Assembly: GCA_019022495.1 (NCBI GenBank)
Contig: JAFEKR010000003.1
Coordinates: 3,224,001 to 3,288,000, forward strand
Source of the DNA: Epichloe hybrida
Lineage: Eukaryota; Ascomycota; Sordariomycetes; Hypocreales; Clavicipitaceae
Length of the DNA: 64,000 bases
Direction of reading: 5' to 3'
Part shown: positions 22,531-31,383 of the stretch, in pieces
How positions within the stretch are numbered: the first letter of the stretch is position 1
Layout of the letters: each line of letters begins with the position of its first letter
Notes under the pieces: model-generated
Told to the model about the DNA's origin: nothing
Databases searched by the model: none
What the model saw: only the letters and a program-made list of their open reading frames with translations
Program-made: the position numbers and the translations under genes

Positions 22531-23738
22531 AGTTTGGCTGCTGATTATATGGTGTCTACTTCTACGAACAAAATCCGTTCATGTGGCCAGCCCATCGCAA
22601 AACCATCACGAAAACCGTCTTCCTAGCTTTTCAGCAATTTCCAGCAAAGGTCGGCAAGACGACATGTCCCAGCGTCGCCTACAGCCCAACTAGAGCAATG
22701 TCTACCCTTCAGCGAAAAAACATCTGCGTTGGCCGACACTGCAGCACATATTTGAATCTCACTCAACACAACAGATCACCTGTTCTTGAAGAGCATCTGT
22801 GACAACCCAGATGTGATTGACTCTACGGGTGACTACAGGTGCGCGACACACAATGCTGCCTGACTTGTGCCTGACCACATTTGCGCGTGTTCCTCTACCA
22901 AGCAGTCCTCTCGCTGATCGTGGTTCAAGATGTTACTGTCCTTCTTCACGCCAGCCCGCAAGGGACCAGACCGCAATGAAAGAAAAAGGGTCAAAAGAAG
23001 GATTTCCAAAAATTCCCTGCCCAACGAATCGAACAGGAGCGGTTTGAATTTAGTTTTCAACTAGCAAAATTCCTCTCTCAGCTTATCGCTTCACGGAGAA
23101 GGAAGACGCCCGTGCACTCGGATGGAGAGGAAAGGAAGAAAAGGAAAAGGTGAAGTGGAGGGGGGGAGGACAATTTATAGCCAGATTTTCCCAGGAGTGA
23201 TCTGTGCTTAGGTAAGTTGAGTTTGGGGTGAAGTCGTAATAATAAGAGTGGGAAGTCAAGGAGGCGAGAACAAGTCTCTGATTGGCTTGGCTGGTGGAGC
23301 TGGTGCATTTGCGGCTGCGCTGGTGCCTGGAAGGCTATTCACAGCTGTTCGCAGCTGCCTACTGTAATACGCAAATTACATTCAGAGAAGGTGCTGTGCT
23401 GGTTGAGCTTGCGCGTAGCATCTGGCCAAAAGGCTTATGAAGATTTGGGCCCGATGTGACTTTGGCAGAGGAGGCAGAATTGGAGTTGTGTTTCGGTCAT
23501 CATAGTCACGTAAAGCTCCACGAACCCGTCATGGGATTAGCTGGGTCTTTTACCCTAGATTAGGTATGATGGTCACAAGTTACTCATTTTCATTCGCCGT
23601 TCAAGATATCTATCAGTGTGGTATCACTATCGTTTGGTTAAAAAAAAATGGAGCAAAATGAATAAGAAAGTACAGCTTACGCGAAGCTTTCAAATTTTTG
23701 CTGGTGATATGTCGCTCCCACTGCGGCACCCCAAAGGC

Positions 23739-23745
23739 TGACTCA
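23739..23745. promoter_or_regulatory. TGACTCA, Gcn4/CPC1-type element upstream of ArgJ
   Basis: A perfect TGACTCA lies 188 bp before the first candidate ATG of the ArgJ gene (317 bp before the second). This is the consensus of the bZIP activator of general amino-acid control (Gcn4, CPC1, CpcA), which is known to drive arginine and histidine genes in fungi. Function here is inferred. Confidence 0.6.
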
Positions 23746-23926
23746 GAAGTCGCAAGTGCATTTCCGAACCCGCGCTGGTGATGGATGACTTGAATGATGC
23801 CCTGACATTTTCGCCGCGTCAACAACCAAAATGCACAGTCAAAAACAAGAATTCTACTACTGATAAATTGTTTCTTGATCATAGACGCAGGAAGTACCGT
23901 GGCGTATCCAACCTTGAGCGGGAAAA

Positions 23927-25466
23927 ATGCGTTGTCCATTGAGTCATAGAACCCAAGTCGCCATCAAAAGTGCCACGGCCACCATCTACATCTGGCAAAA
24001 AGCTCAACGTCAGACCTTTCTTCTTTCCCACCACGCGCGGGAGGCCTTTTCAAAGATGAAGTTCACGCGTGCTTATTCCACCAACCTTGGCAGCACGATC
24101 CCAGCTGCCAAGGTCAAGTACGTCCCGACAACAGGCACGTACCCCAAGGGCTTTTCGGCGTCTGGCGTCTTCTGCGGCGTCAAGCCCGGCAACACAAGCA
24201 AGCCCGATATCGCGCTCGTAACTTCAGACCGCGATTGCTCCGCGGCTGCCGTCTTCACCAAGAACAAATTCCAGGCTGCTCCTGTGACCTTTAGTCGGAA
24301 ACTCCTCCAAAGCACAGCTAATGCTGGGCTTCGAAGCGTCATCGTCAACTCTGGCAATGCCAATGCGGTGACCGGCATCGGAGGTCTTCAGGACGCCGCG
24401 CAGATGGCAAAGACGACGGACAATAGGGTCGGAAAAGAGAGTTCGACCATTGTCATGAGCACGGGAGTCATTGGGCTGAGGTGAGGGGGAAAATCTGTGA
24501 CTCACTCCCCTGACCTCTTTCCCCAACCATCTCTAACGCGACTGTCGCAGGTTGCCAATCCAGAAGATTGTGGACCAGATTCCCAATGCTGTTCGAAAAG
24601 CCGGTGGCCATCACAAGGACTGGCTGAGTTGCGCCAAGGCGATCTGCACCACGGATACGTTTCCAAAACTCATGTCCAAGTCGTTCCATCTTCCCTCGTC
24701 ACCAGGCATTGAGTATCGCATCGCGGGCATGACCAAGGGCGCTGGTATGCTGGCGCCCAACATGGCCACCCTGCTGACCATCTTGGCTACGGATGCCCCA
24801 ATTGCACCGGGCATCATGACGAATGTCCTCCGACACGCCGTAGATCGGTCTTTCAACTCCATCACCGTGGATGGCGATACCTCTACGAACGACACTGTCG
24901 CTCTTTTGGCCAACGGCGCTGCGGGCGGTAAGGAAGTCGCATCTGAACAGTCCCCCGATTACGAGGCCTTCCAGACCGTCTTGACCGATTTCGCAACCGA
25001 CCTGGCCAAGTACATTGTTCGCGACGGCGAAGGCGCAACCAAGTTCGTGACCATTCGCGTAGCCGACAGCGCCTCTGAAGAATCTGCTCGTCAGGTCGCT
25101 CGATCGATTGCTCTTTCACCACTTGTCAAGACTGCTTTGTACGGAAAGGATGCGAACTGGGGGCGGATCCTGTGCGCTGCAGGCTATGCGCTCATCTCAA
25201 AACCTGGACAGCCCGTAAATGATGTTCCCGAGATTGTGCCCGAAAAGACCAACGTCTCGTTCATTCCTGCCGATGGGTCAAAAGAGCTGAAGTTGCTTGT
25301 GAATGGCGAGCCCGAACAGGTCGACGAGCAGCGGGCCAGTGAGATCCTGGAGATGGAAGACTTGGAGATCTTGGTGAAGCTTGGGACCGGAGACGAGACT
25401 GCCTTGCACTGGACATGCGATTTCAGCCACGACTATGTCACCATTAACGGCGATTACCGTACATGA
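23927..25466 (+). CDS. arginine biosynthesis bifunctional protein ArgJ (ornithine acetyltransferase), mitochondrial
   Basis: Two exons, 23927-24480 and 24551-25466 (70-bp intron, GTGAGG...CGCAG, phase 2), give 489 residues. ArgJ transfers acetyl from N-acetylornithine to glutamate (and makes N-acetylglutamate) in the mitochondrial matrix. The family motif [15 protein letters not shown] is present; self-cleavage occurs before its Thr (T258 here), giving alpha and beta chains. Further signatures are GNANAVTG and VDGDTSTND. The start is open: ATG 23927 gives about 51 mostly basic residues before RAYST, a good matrix presequence; ATG 24056 gives 446 residues and a very short presequence, and would place a second TGAGTCA (23940) in the leader. 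I keep the upstream start for its targeting character. It is convergent with HIS3. Confidence 0.9.
23940..23946. promoter_or_regulatory. second TGA(G)TCA site at the ArgJ 5' end
   Basis: A perfect palindromic TGAGTCA lies between the two candidate ArgJ start codons. If translation starts at 24056 this is a leader or promoter element 110 bp upstream; if it starts at 23927 it is inside the presequence codons and may be chance. Confidence 0.4.
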
Positions 25467-25716
25467 AGCACAAGCTGGCTTGGCGTCTTACCCCTAACCC
25501 TTGTGTGGAAAATTCAGGCTGTATTCTTTGGGTGTCGGTGCACGAGCAAAGATGCCTTTTTTTTCAAAATTTAAATTTAAATTTAAATTTCATGTTCATT
25601 TGCATGTTCACCCGTAAACTTCGTTGCGCTTCATGTACATGCTACCTGCCCAGTTGGCTCACAGTGATGCCTAATCCTGCGCCATATTATCCCCAAATAA
25701 AGATCCAACCACCCCT
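25467..25716. other. convergent ArgJ / HIS3 3' spacer with AAATTT repeat
   Basis: The 250-bp spacer holds four overlapping AAATTT units (25566-25590) and an AATAAA near 25695 that could serve ArgJ. Confidence 0.5.
25566..25590. repeat. (AAATTT)n microsatellite
   Basis: About four AAATTT hexamers in tandem, 100 bp after the ArgJ stop. Confidence 0.8.
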
Positions 25717-26495
25717 CTAGGCGCTCAAGGTTCCCTTTGTGCTGGGGATCTCGCCCTCCTTACCCTTGACCCGGCTGGTAGCCATCTTGATGGCCACAGC
25801 GAGAGCCTTGAATGCACTCTCAGCCCTATGGTGGTCATTGTCACCCCGTAGGCAGTCAACATGTAGTGTGACACGAGCACCCTGTGCAAAGCTCTGCAGG
25901 CAGTGCGGCACCATCTCTGTGCTGAGCTCCCCAAGCCATTCCCGCTTCAACCCAAGATCGACAACGCTATACGGGCGATTAGAAAGGTCGACGACCGCAC
26001 GGGACAGGGCCTCATCGAGAGGAGCGTAGGCGTAGCCGAAACGGGCGACACCGGCGAGGTTTCCGAGCGCTTGGCCAAAGGCATAGCCGAGAGCGATGCA
26101 GCAGTCTTCGGCGGTGTGATGGTCGTCGACTATAAATAACAACACGAGTGTGTGAGCGTCATGGAGAGGACCATAACTCGAGAGTTGGGGAATGAAAGAA
26201 ACGGGGAGGACATACTGTCGAGATCACCGTCGCAGAGTATGGCAAAGCTCCAGCCAGCATGTTTGGCTAATGCGTGGAGCATGTGGTCGAGGAACCCGAT
26301 CCCGGTGTTTATTGAAATGATTTGCGATTTGCTGGATTGCGAGGCGTGACCCGTCGTGGCTTTGAGGACTTCGAGGAGGCGGGCATCGGTGTCGGCAGGG
26401 AATTCACCGCCGTCGAGATTGATGGCGAGCTGGATTTTGGTTTCGTTGGTGTCGCGGGCCAGGGCCGCTGATCGGACGGGTAAGGTAGAGCCCAT
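25717..26495 (-). CDS. HIS3: imidazoleglycerol-phosphate dehydratase
   Basis: Two exons, 26495-26216 and 26129-25717, across an 86-bp intron (GTATGT...TATAG, phase 1), give 230 residues, the usual length. The junction recreates the manganese-site motif [11 protein letters not shown]; the other metal-site half, [16 protein letters not shown], is in exon 1, and a second histidine repeat ([17 protein letters not shown]) is near the C-terminus. The enzyme dehydrates imidazole-glycerol phosphate to imidazole-acetol phosphate in histidine synthesis, in the cytosol. The start at 26495 ([10 protein letters not shown]) fits the family; the open frame upstream has no similarity. A TGACTC site lies 117 bp upstream. 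The gene is divergent from CDC16 and convergent with ArgJ. Confidence 0.95.
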
Positions 26496-26991
26496 TGTTG
26501 GTTCAGAAAGCCAAGCACAGCAATGGTTCCGAAATCCTGACCAGATAGATGGAAGCAAGTAAGAATGAATGGTTTCAGGTGGAGGAAAGTACATCGGGAA
26601 GATTGATTGATTGACTCGCACCGCGGCACCGGATTGGTTGCCCGCCCCGTTGTCGGCCCTGGGGCGTGTGCTTTGGTGTGCTTTGGCGTGCTTTGGAACC
26701 CACACGCCCCTAGAACCTGCTGCGAGCATGACATGACGACTTGGGGCTGATGGCGGGGGACTTGACGCGCCGTAGCGGTCGCGCTCGCAGCAACATGATT
26801 GATTGAGAGAAGCAACAAGTCAACTTTCGACAAAGCGACGGGCCTTCATCACGCTGCTTTCGCCAGCAGTGCTGTGCACGATATCCAAATACACATTTGA
26901 ATCTCAAGCCTTGTATCTTACTTGTCTCTTTTATTTCATACTCGCCTTATTTCGTCCCCCTCCGAGTCCCGTCGAATATACATGTCGCCAC
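26496..26991. promoter_or_regulatory. divergent HIS3 / CDC16 promoter region
   Basis: About 500 bp separates two divergent start codons. A TGACTC element at 26612 is on the HIS3 side. Short direct repeats of GTGCTTTGGCGTGCTTTGG lie near 26669-26698. Confidence 0.5.
26612..26617. promoter_or_regulatory. TGACTC half-consensus Gcn4/CPC1 site
   Basis: TGACTC(G) lies 117 bp before the HIS3 ATG. It is the core of the general-control element that activates histidine genes in yeast and Neurospora. The seventh base deviates from the full palindrome. Confidence 0.5.
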
Positions 26992-29776
26992 ATGATGATG
27001 GAAAAGTTTCTGAGGGATTGGCGGCAAGATGCTTTGAACAAAGCCCAATATGAATCGGCCATCTTCATCGGCGACAAGCTCCTAGCATTGACTAGTTCGT
27101 TTTACATCTACTTGATCGGCCTGCCCCTGCCCTGCCTGAACTTGGATCTAATTGCATATGCTCTCCTGACGTAGATGATGATCAGGACGCCTTTTGGCTA
27201 GCCCAAGTTCACTTTGCTACTGGCAACTACACTCGTGCGCAGGCATTTCTCTCGAAACAGGACCTCATCTCTCGAAACCCGTCGTGCCGATATCTCGCAG
27301 GCCATTGTCTTATCAAGCAATCTCGCTACGAAGAAGCTCTCGCCGTGCTCGGGGAGCGGAACCCAACACATCTCATTTCCAATGGCGGCAGCAACAAGCG
27401 CAAATCACAGCCGCGCCACAGCAACCGATGGCGCGATGATGAGGTGGACGAGGAGGAAGCGGCCAATAGGCGATTCGAGGCGGCCATGTGTTTCCTGAGA
27501 GGCATCTGCTACGCCAAGCAAAATGCCTTTGACCGAGCCAAGGAGTGCTATAAGGATGCCGTACGAATCGACGTCAGGTGCTTCGAGGCTTTCCAACAGC
27601 TGATGAAGAACTCTCTTCTATCGCCGGACGAGGAATGGCAGTTTCTCGAGAGCCTGAATTTCGATTCCATCACAGTATCTGGAGACACGTCTTCATCACA
27701 AGAAGCTGCAGACTTCACCAAGATGCTCTACACGACACGACTGTCCAAGTATCGGAACCCGGCGGCGTTCGAGACCGCGTACGACTCTTTATCAACACAT
27801 TACCACCTCTCGACGAACCCTGATCTCCAACTAGCACGGGCCGATCTTCTCTACACCCAGTGTCGTTACCAGGACGCTCTTGGCATTACCAATGCTATTT
27901 TGCAAGAGGATAAATACAACTTTTCGGTATACCCAGTGCATTTGGCATGCCTGTATGAGCTCAAGATGAACAACTTGCTGTTCCTGGTGGCTCACGACCT
28001 GGCCGACACGCATCCAGAGGAACCATGCACTTGGTTGGCTGTCGGGATCTACTACTTTGCTATTGACAAGATTGCGGAAGCTCGTCGGTACTTTAGCAAA
28101 GCAGGAGTATCTCTCGAAACCCGTCGCACATTTTGGGATATGGATCGCAGGCGCATTGTCTTATCAAGCAATCTCGCTACGAAGAAGCTCTCGCCGTGCT
28201 CGGGGAGCGGAACCCAACACATCTCATTTCCAATGGCGGCAGCAACAAGCGCAAATCACAGCCGCGCCACAGCAACCGATGGCGCGATGATGAGGTGGAC
28301 GAGGAGGAAGCGGCCAATAGGCGATTCGAGGCGGCCATGTGTTTCCTGAGAGGCATCTGCTACGCCAAGCAAAATGCCTTTGACCGAGCCAAGGAGTGCT
28401 ATAAGGATGCCGTACGAATCGACGTCAGGTGCTTCGAGGCTTTCCAACAGCTGATGAAGAACTCTCTTCTATCGCCGGACGAGGAATGGCAGTTTCTCGA
28501 GAGCCTGAATTTCGATTCCATCACAGTATCTGGAGACACGTCTTCATCACAAGAAGCTGCAGACTTCACCAAGATGCTCTACACGACACGACTGTCCAAG
28601 TATCGGAACCCGGCGGCGTTCGAGACCGCGTACGACTCTTTATCAACACATTACCACCTCTCGACGAACCCTGATCTCCAACTAGCACGGGCCGATCTTC
28701 TCTACACCCAGTGTCGTTACCAGGACGCTCTTGGCATTACCAATGCTATTTTGCAAGAGGATAAATACAACTTTTCGGTATACCCAGTGCATTTGGCATG
28801 CCTGTATGAGCTCAAGATGAACAACTTGCTGTTCCTGGTGGCTCACGACCTGGCCGACACGCATCCAGAGGAACCATGCACTTGGTTGGCTGTCGGGATC
28901 TACTACTTTGCTATTGACAAGATTGCGGAAGCTCGTCGGTACTTTAGCAAAGCTAGTATGATGGACGCACATTTTGGGCCTGCGTGGATAGGTTTCGCAC
29001 ATACATTTGCCGCCGAGGGCGAGCACGACCAAGCCGTATCTGCATATTCCACAGCGGCACGCCTCTTCATGGGCACACACTTGCCGCAAGTCTTCCTCGG
29101 CATGCAGAACCATGCTCTCAACAACATGGCGTTGGCAGAAGAGTTCCTCAAGACGGCGTACGGGCTATGCAAAACAGATCCTCTGCTCTTGAACGAGATG
29201 GGCATTGTCAAGTACCACCAAGATCGGCCCAAGGAAGCGGCGCAGTATTTCACAGCGGCCCTCGACATTGCCGAGGAGATTAACAGTGAGCCATCAGCAT
29301 GGCTTTCCGCGAAAACCAACCTCGCCCACGCGCTCCGACGGCTCCGACACTTCAACAAGGCGCTGGAGCTCTTTGACGAGGTGCTCAGGCTAGGCGGTAA
29401 GGACGCGGCCGTCTTCAGCGCCAAGGGCCTCATATTGATGGAGCAGAACCGGGCAGAGGAAGCAGTGGCCGTGCTGCATCAAGCCCTGGCCATCAACCCG
29501 CAGGACAGCATCTCGACCGAGCTGCTTAACAAGGCCCTGGAGGAAACAGTCCTGATGGACGGCGCAGCAGAGGAAGAGGCGGATGAAGACGTGGCGGAAT
29601 TCGAGCATCATCTCGATCAAAAGAAGGCGGAGGCGACACACAAGGTGAACGGCCACGGGGTCGTCGGCCAGGGCATCATGGGCAAGGGCAAGGGAAGAGT
29701 GACCAGGAGGCGGACACTGCTGGGCGACCAAGACAAGCGCGAAGGCATGATGGAAATGACGGATGATGACGAGTAG
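26992..29776 (+). CDS. CDC16: anaphase-promoting complex subunit Cdc16/Cut9 (APC6), carrying an internal tandem duplication
   Basis: Exon 1 is 26992-27094 (MMMEKFLRDWRQDALNK); its 5' splice site GTTCGT joins 27175 to restore ALTNDDQDAFWLAQVHF. TPR helices follow (AFLSKQDLISRNPSCRYLAG, then LARADLLYTQCRYQDALG). The subunit is a TPR scaffold of the cell-cycle ubiquitin ligase APC/C. A 799-bp segment (27304-28102) recurs at 28155-28953, offset 851 bp, which shifts the frame: unspliced, the first copy runs into a stop at 28349. Two readings exist. If a 44-nt GT-AG segment in the spacer (28107-28150) is removed, one open frame of 886 residues with doubled TPRs results. If the duplication is an assembly error, a single copy gives 617 residues, a normal family length. 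The C-terminus (EEADEDVAEFEHHLDQKK) is acidic. The gene identity is firm; the assembled structure is not. Confidence 0.85.
27304..28102 (+). repeat. 799-bp direct repeat, copy 1
   Basis: The first copy of a tandem duplication inside CDC16. By eye it shows no difference from copy 2. It starts at ATTGTCTTATCAAGC and ends at TTTAGCAAAGC. Confidence 0.93.
28103..28154 (+). other. mosaic spacer between the CDC16 repeat copies
   Basis: This 52-bp spacer is a patchwork: 28109-28126 equals 27267-27284 (just before copy 1) and 28126-28137 equals 28967-28978 (just after copy 2). It contains a GT...AG stretch of 44 nt (28107-28150) whose removal would restore frame, but with no clear branch point. Confidence 0.8.
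28155..28953 (+). repeat. 799-bp direct repeat, copy 2
   Basis: The second copy of the CDC16 duplication, continuous with the C-terminal coding part of the gene up to the stop at 29776. Confidence 0.93.
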
Positions 29777-30172
29777 ACTGCATAACTCACAAGGGGTAGG
29801 CACCATGTCAAGACAGCATAATGCGTAGATTTGAATACAAATCAACATGGCCACCACGACATGCACAGCCATGATTTGATAACTTGGCAACTTATATTAA
29901 CACGAAGACAATGTCCGGAATTTACGGAGTGGAACCCTCTTTGTCTGCCTCTCGTATGACGAGTCTCCCTCCCGTTCTCTCGCCGGGACCACCCTGGCGA
30001 CCCCGCCTCTGTTCCGGCCCCCGTCCCGGCCCCCGTCCCGGCCCCCGCTCTCCAGGCAGCCGAGCCGGGCCCAGCCCAGCATGGCCAAGGCCCCGCCAGC
30101 CGATGGGATGGGTGATGTCACTGATGTGTGGACTTATTTGACCGAGGGGTAACTTGCGCAAGTCAAGCAGGG
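29777..30172. other. intergenic with GGCCCCCGTCCC repeat
   Basis: No gene supported. Three copies of a CCCGGCCCCCGT-type unit occur near 30017-30050, giving spurious Pro/Gly/Arg-rich frames on both strands. Confidence 0.5.
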
Positions 30173-30715
30173 CTAATGAATGGCCGGTCCGGGCAAGACC
30201 TGTGCTGACTTGCCCTCCTCCTGCATCTGGAACAGAGACACGTCGTCGACGATGCCCGGCGGCAGGTCCAGCAGGCCCATGGCTTCGACGTGCGTGCGAG
30301 GCGCGTCTTTGCCGGGCAAGATTTCCTTGACGACCCGGACGCATCCTCCATGGGGGTGGTCATGGTCATGGTGGTGGTCATGGTCATGGTGGTGGTCATG
30401 GTCATGTCGGGCAACAACAACCTCGTCCCACGCTCCAAGCACTTCCGCGCCGAGCTCGATATCCCACGCGCCTCTCCAGACAATGGCCCGTTGCGACCTG
30501 CGGTACTGGAACGAGCAGCCTTCTCCCTCCGCGGCATTCCAGAGAAACATGCGGCCGAGACTCGGCATGCACCTCACCGCCGCGGCTGCACCTGTCAGCA
30601 ACGACGACAGCTCCTCGCCGCCGGCATCTCGCCGCAGCAGCCTCGACGTGAGGCACAGGGACCGCAGTCTCGGCCACGTGTTGTAATTCTCGCGAGACTG
30701 GATGATTAATATCAA
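30173..30715 (-). pseudogene. C-terminal remnant of a DUF6546-type fungal protein with His/Asp repeat
   Basis: A 180-codon open frame has the C-terminal pattern of the fungal DUF6546 family (often F-box-linked): WPRLRSLCLTSRLL, then MPSLGRMFLWN, FQYRRSQ, VWRGAWDIELG, and VVKEILPG. The N-terminal several hundred residues expected in the family are absent; upstream minus-strand DNA has no matching frame. A (HDHDH)n insertion, from GGTGGTCATGGTCATG repeats at about 30354-30405, replaces the usual short loop. I read it as a 5'-truncated remnant; a short expressed protein is possible because the frame itself is open. Confidence 0.55.
30354..30405. repeat. GGTGGTCATGGTCATG tandem repeat
   Basis: Three imperfect copies of an 18-bp unit inside the DUF6546-like frame, encoding alternating His and Asp on the minus strand. 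Confidence 0.85.
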
Positions 30716-31383
30716 AGATGACCCTCCTTGGCACGAGCGTAAACTGCCGGTACTGATTTTCCAAGTTGGTTTGGAATTGAATTCTCTTTGACTGCAAAGT
30801 GGGTGCCGTGAATAATAGAAAACTACATCTTTGACTGCAAAGTAGGCGCGATGTTATGCATCTTGTACGCAGTAAAGCAGGTCATATCTGGCCAGGTACA
30901 TATATAGATGGCCAGCATCTACCGCGTGTAGTCAGTCAAGTCTTCTGGTCCGCAACGGTCCGCGACAACGCACGAGCACCACTTTGCTGTGTATCTGGAT
31001 GCCAGCACTCCTGCTTTGCAAACGAGGTTTCAGTGGAAATTAATACAATCATTCGCGTTATTACTATACACGATTTAACGACCCAGCAGTGCTCACTGCG
31101 CGTCGTTTTTTCCTTCTTGTTTCCCCGACTTGGCGCAAACAGGTGATTAATTGTACAAACCCCATGCCTCCTCTCTCTCTTTTTTTGCAAAGGGAATCTC
31201 GGCAAACGTGAACAAACACACATCCAAACGCCATGCTAAAGGATCTTCGCCGCCACCTTTACTTGCCTTGGCATCTTCTTCAGCCTTGACCAGACAAACA
31301 CCTTTCCCTTTCCATGTCCACACACACAAGAGGGAACCATGTCGTACAACCAACTTCGCACCCGTCGTACCCGTCATTTCTTT
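30716..31383. other. intergenic between DUF6546 remnant and TRA1 3' end
   Basis: No gene supported. A direct repeat begins TCTTTGACTGCAAAGT at 30785 and again at 30828, with similar following bases (GGGTGCCGTG / AGGCGCGATG). Confidence 0.5.

Larger units (their letters stand above)
22018..23926. other. long intergenic region between eIF2B delta and ArgJ
   Basis: Two divergent genes bound nearly 1.9 kb without a supported gene. It holds a GGGGAC/GATGAC microsatellite, a tRNA-Ser-like remnant, a purine-rich stretch near 23120-23170 and a perfect TGACTCA at 23739. Short open frames overlap and show no domain. Confidence 0.5.

Noticed and set aside
29884..30344. Pro/Gly/Arg-rich frames on both strands
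   Set aside because: Produced by GGCCCCCGTCCC repeats; low complexity in every frame.
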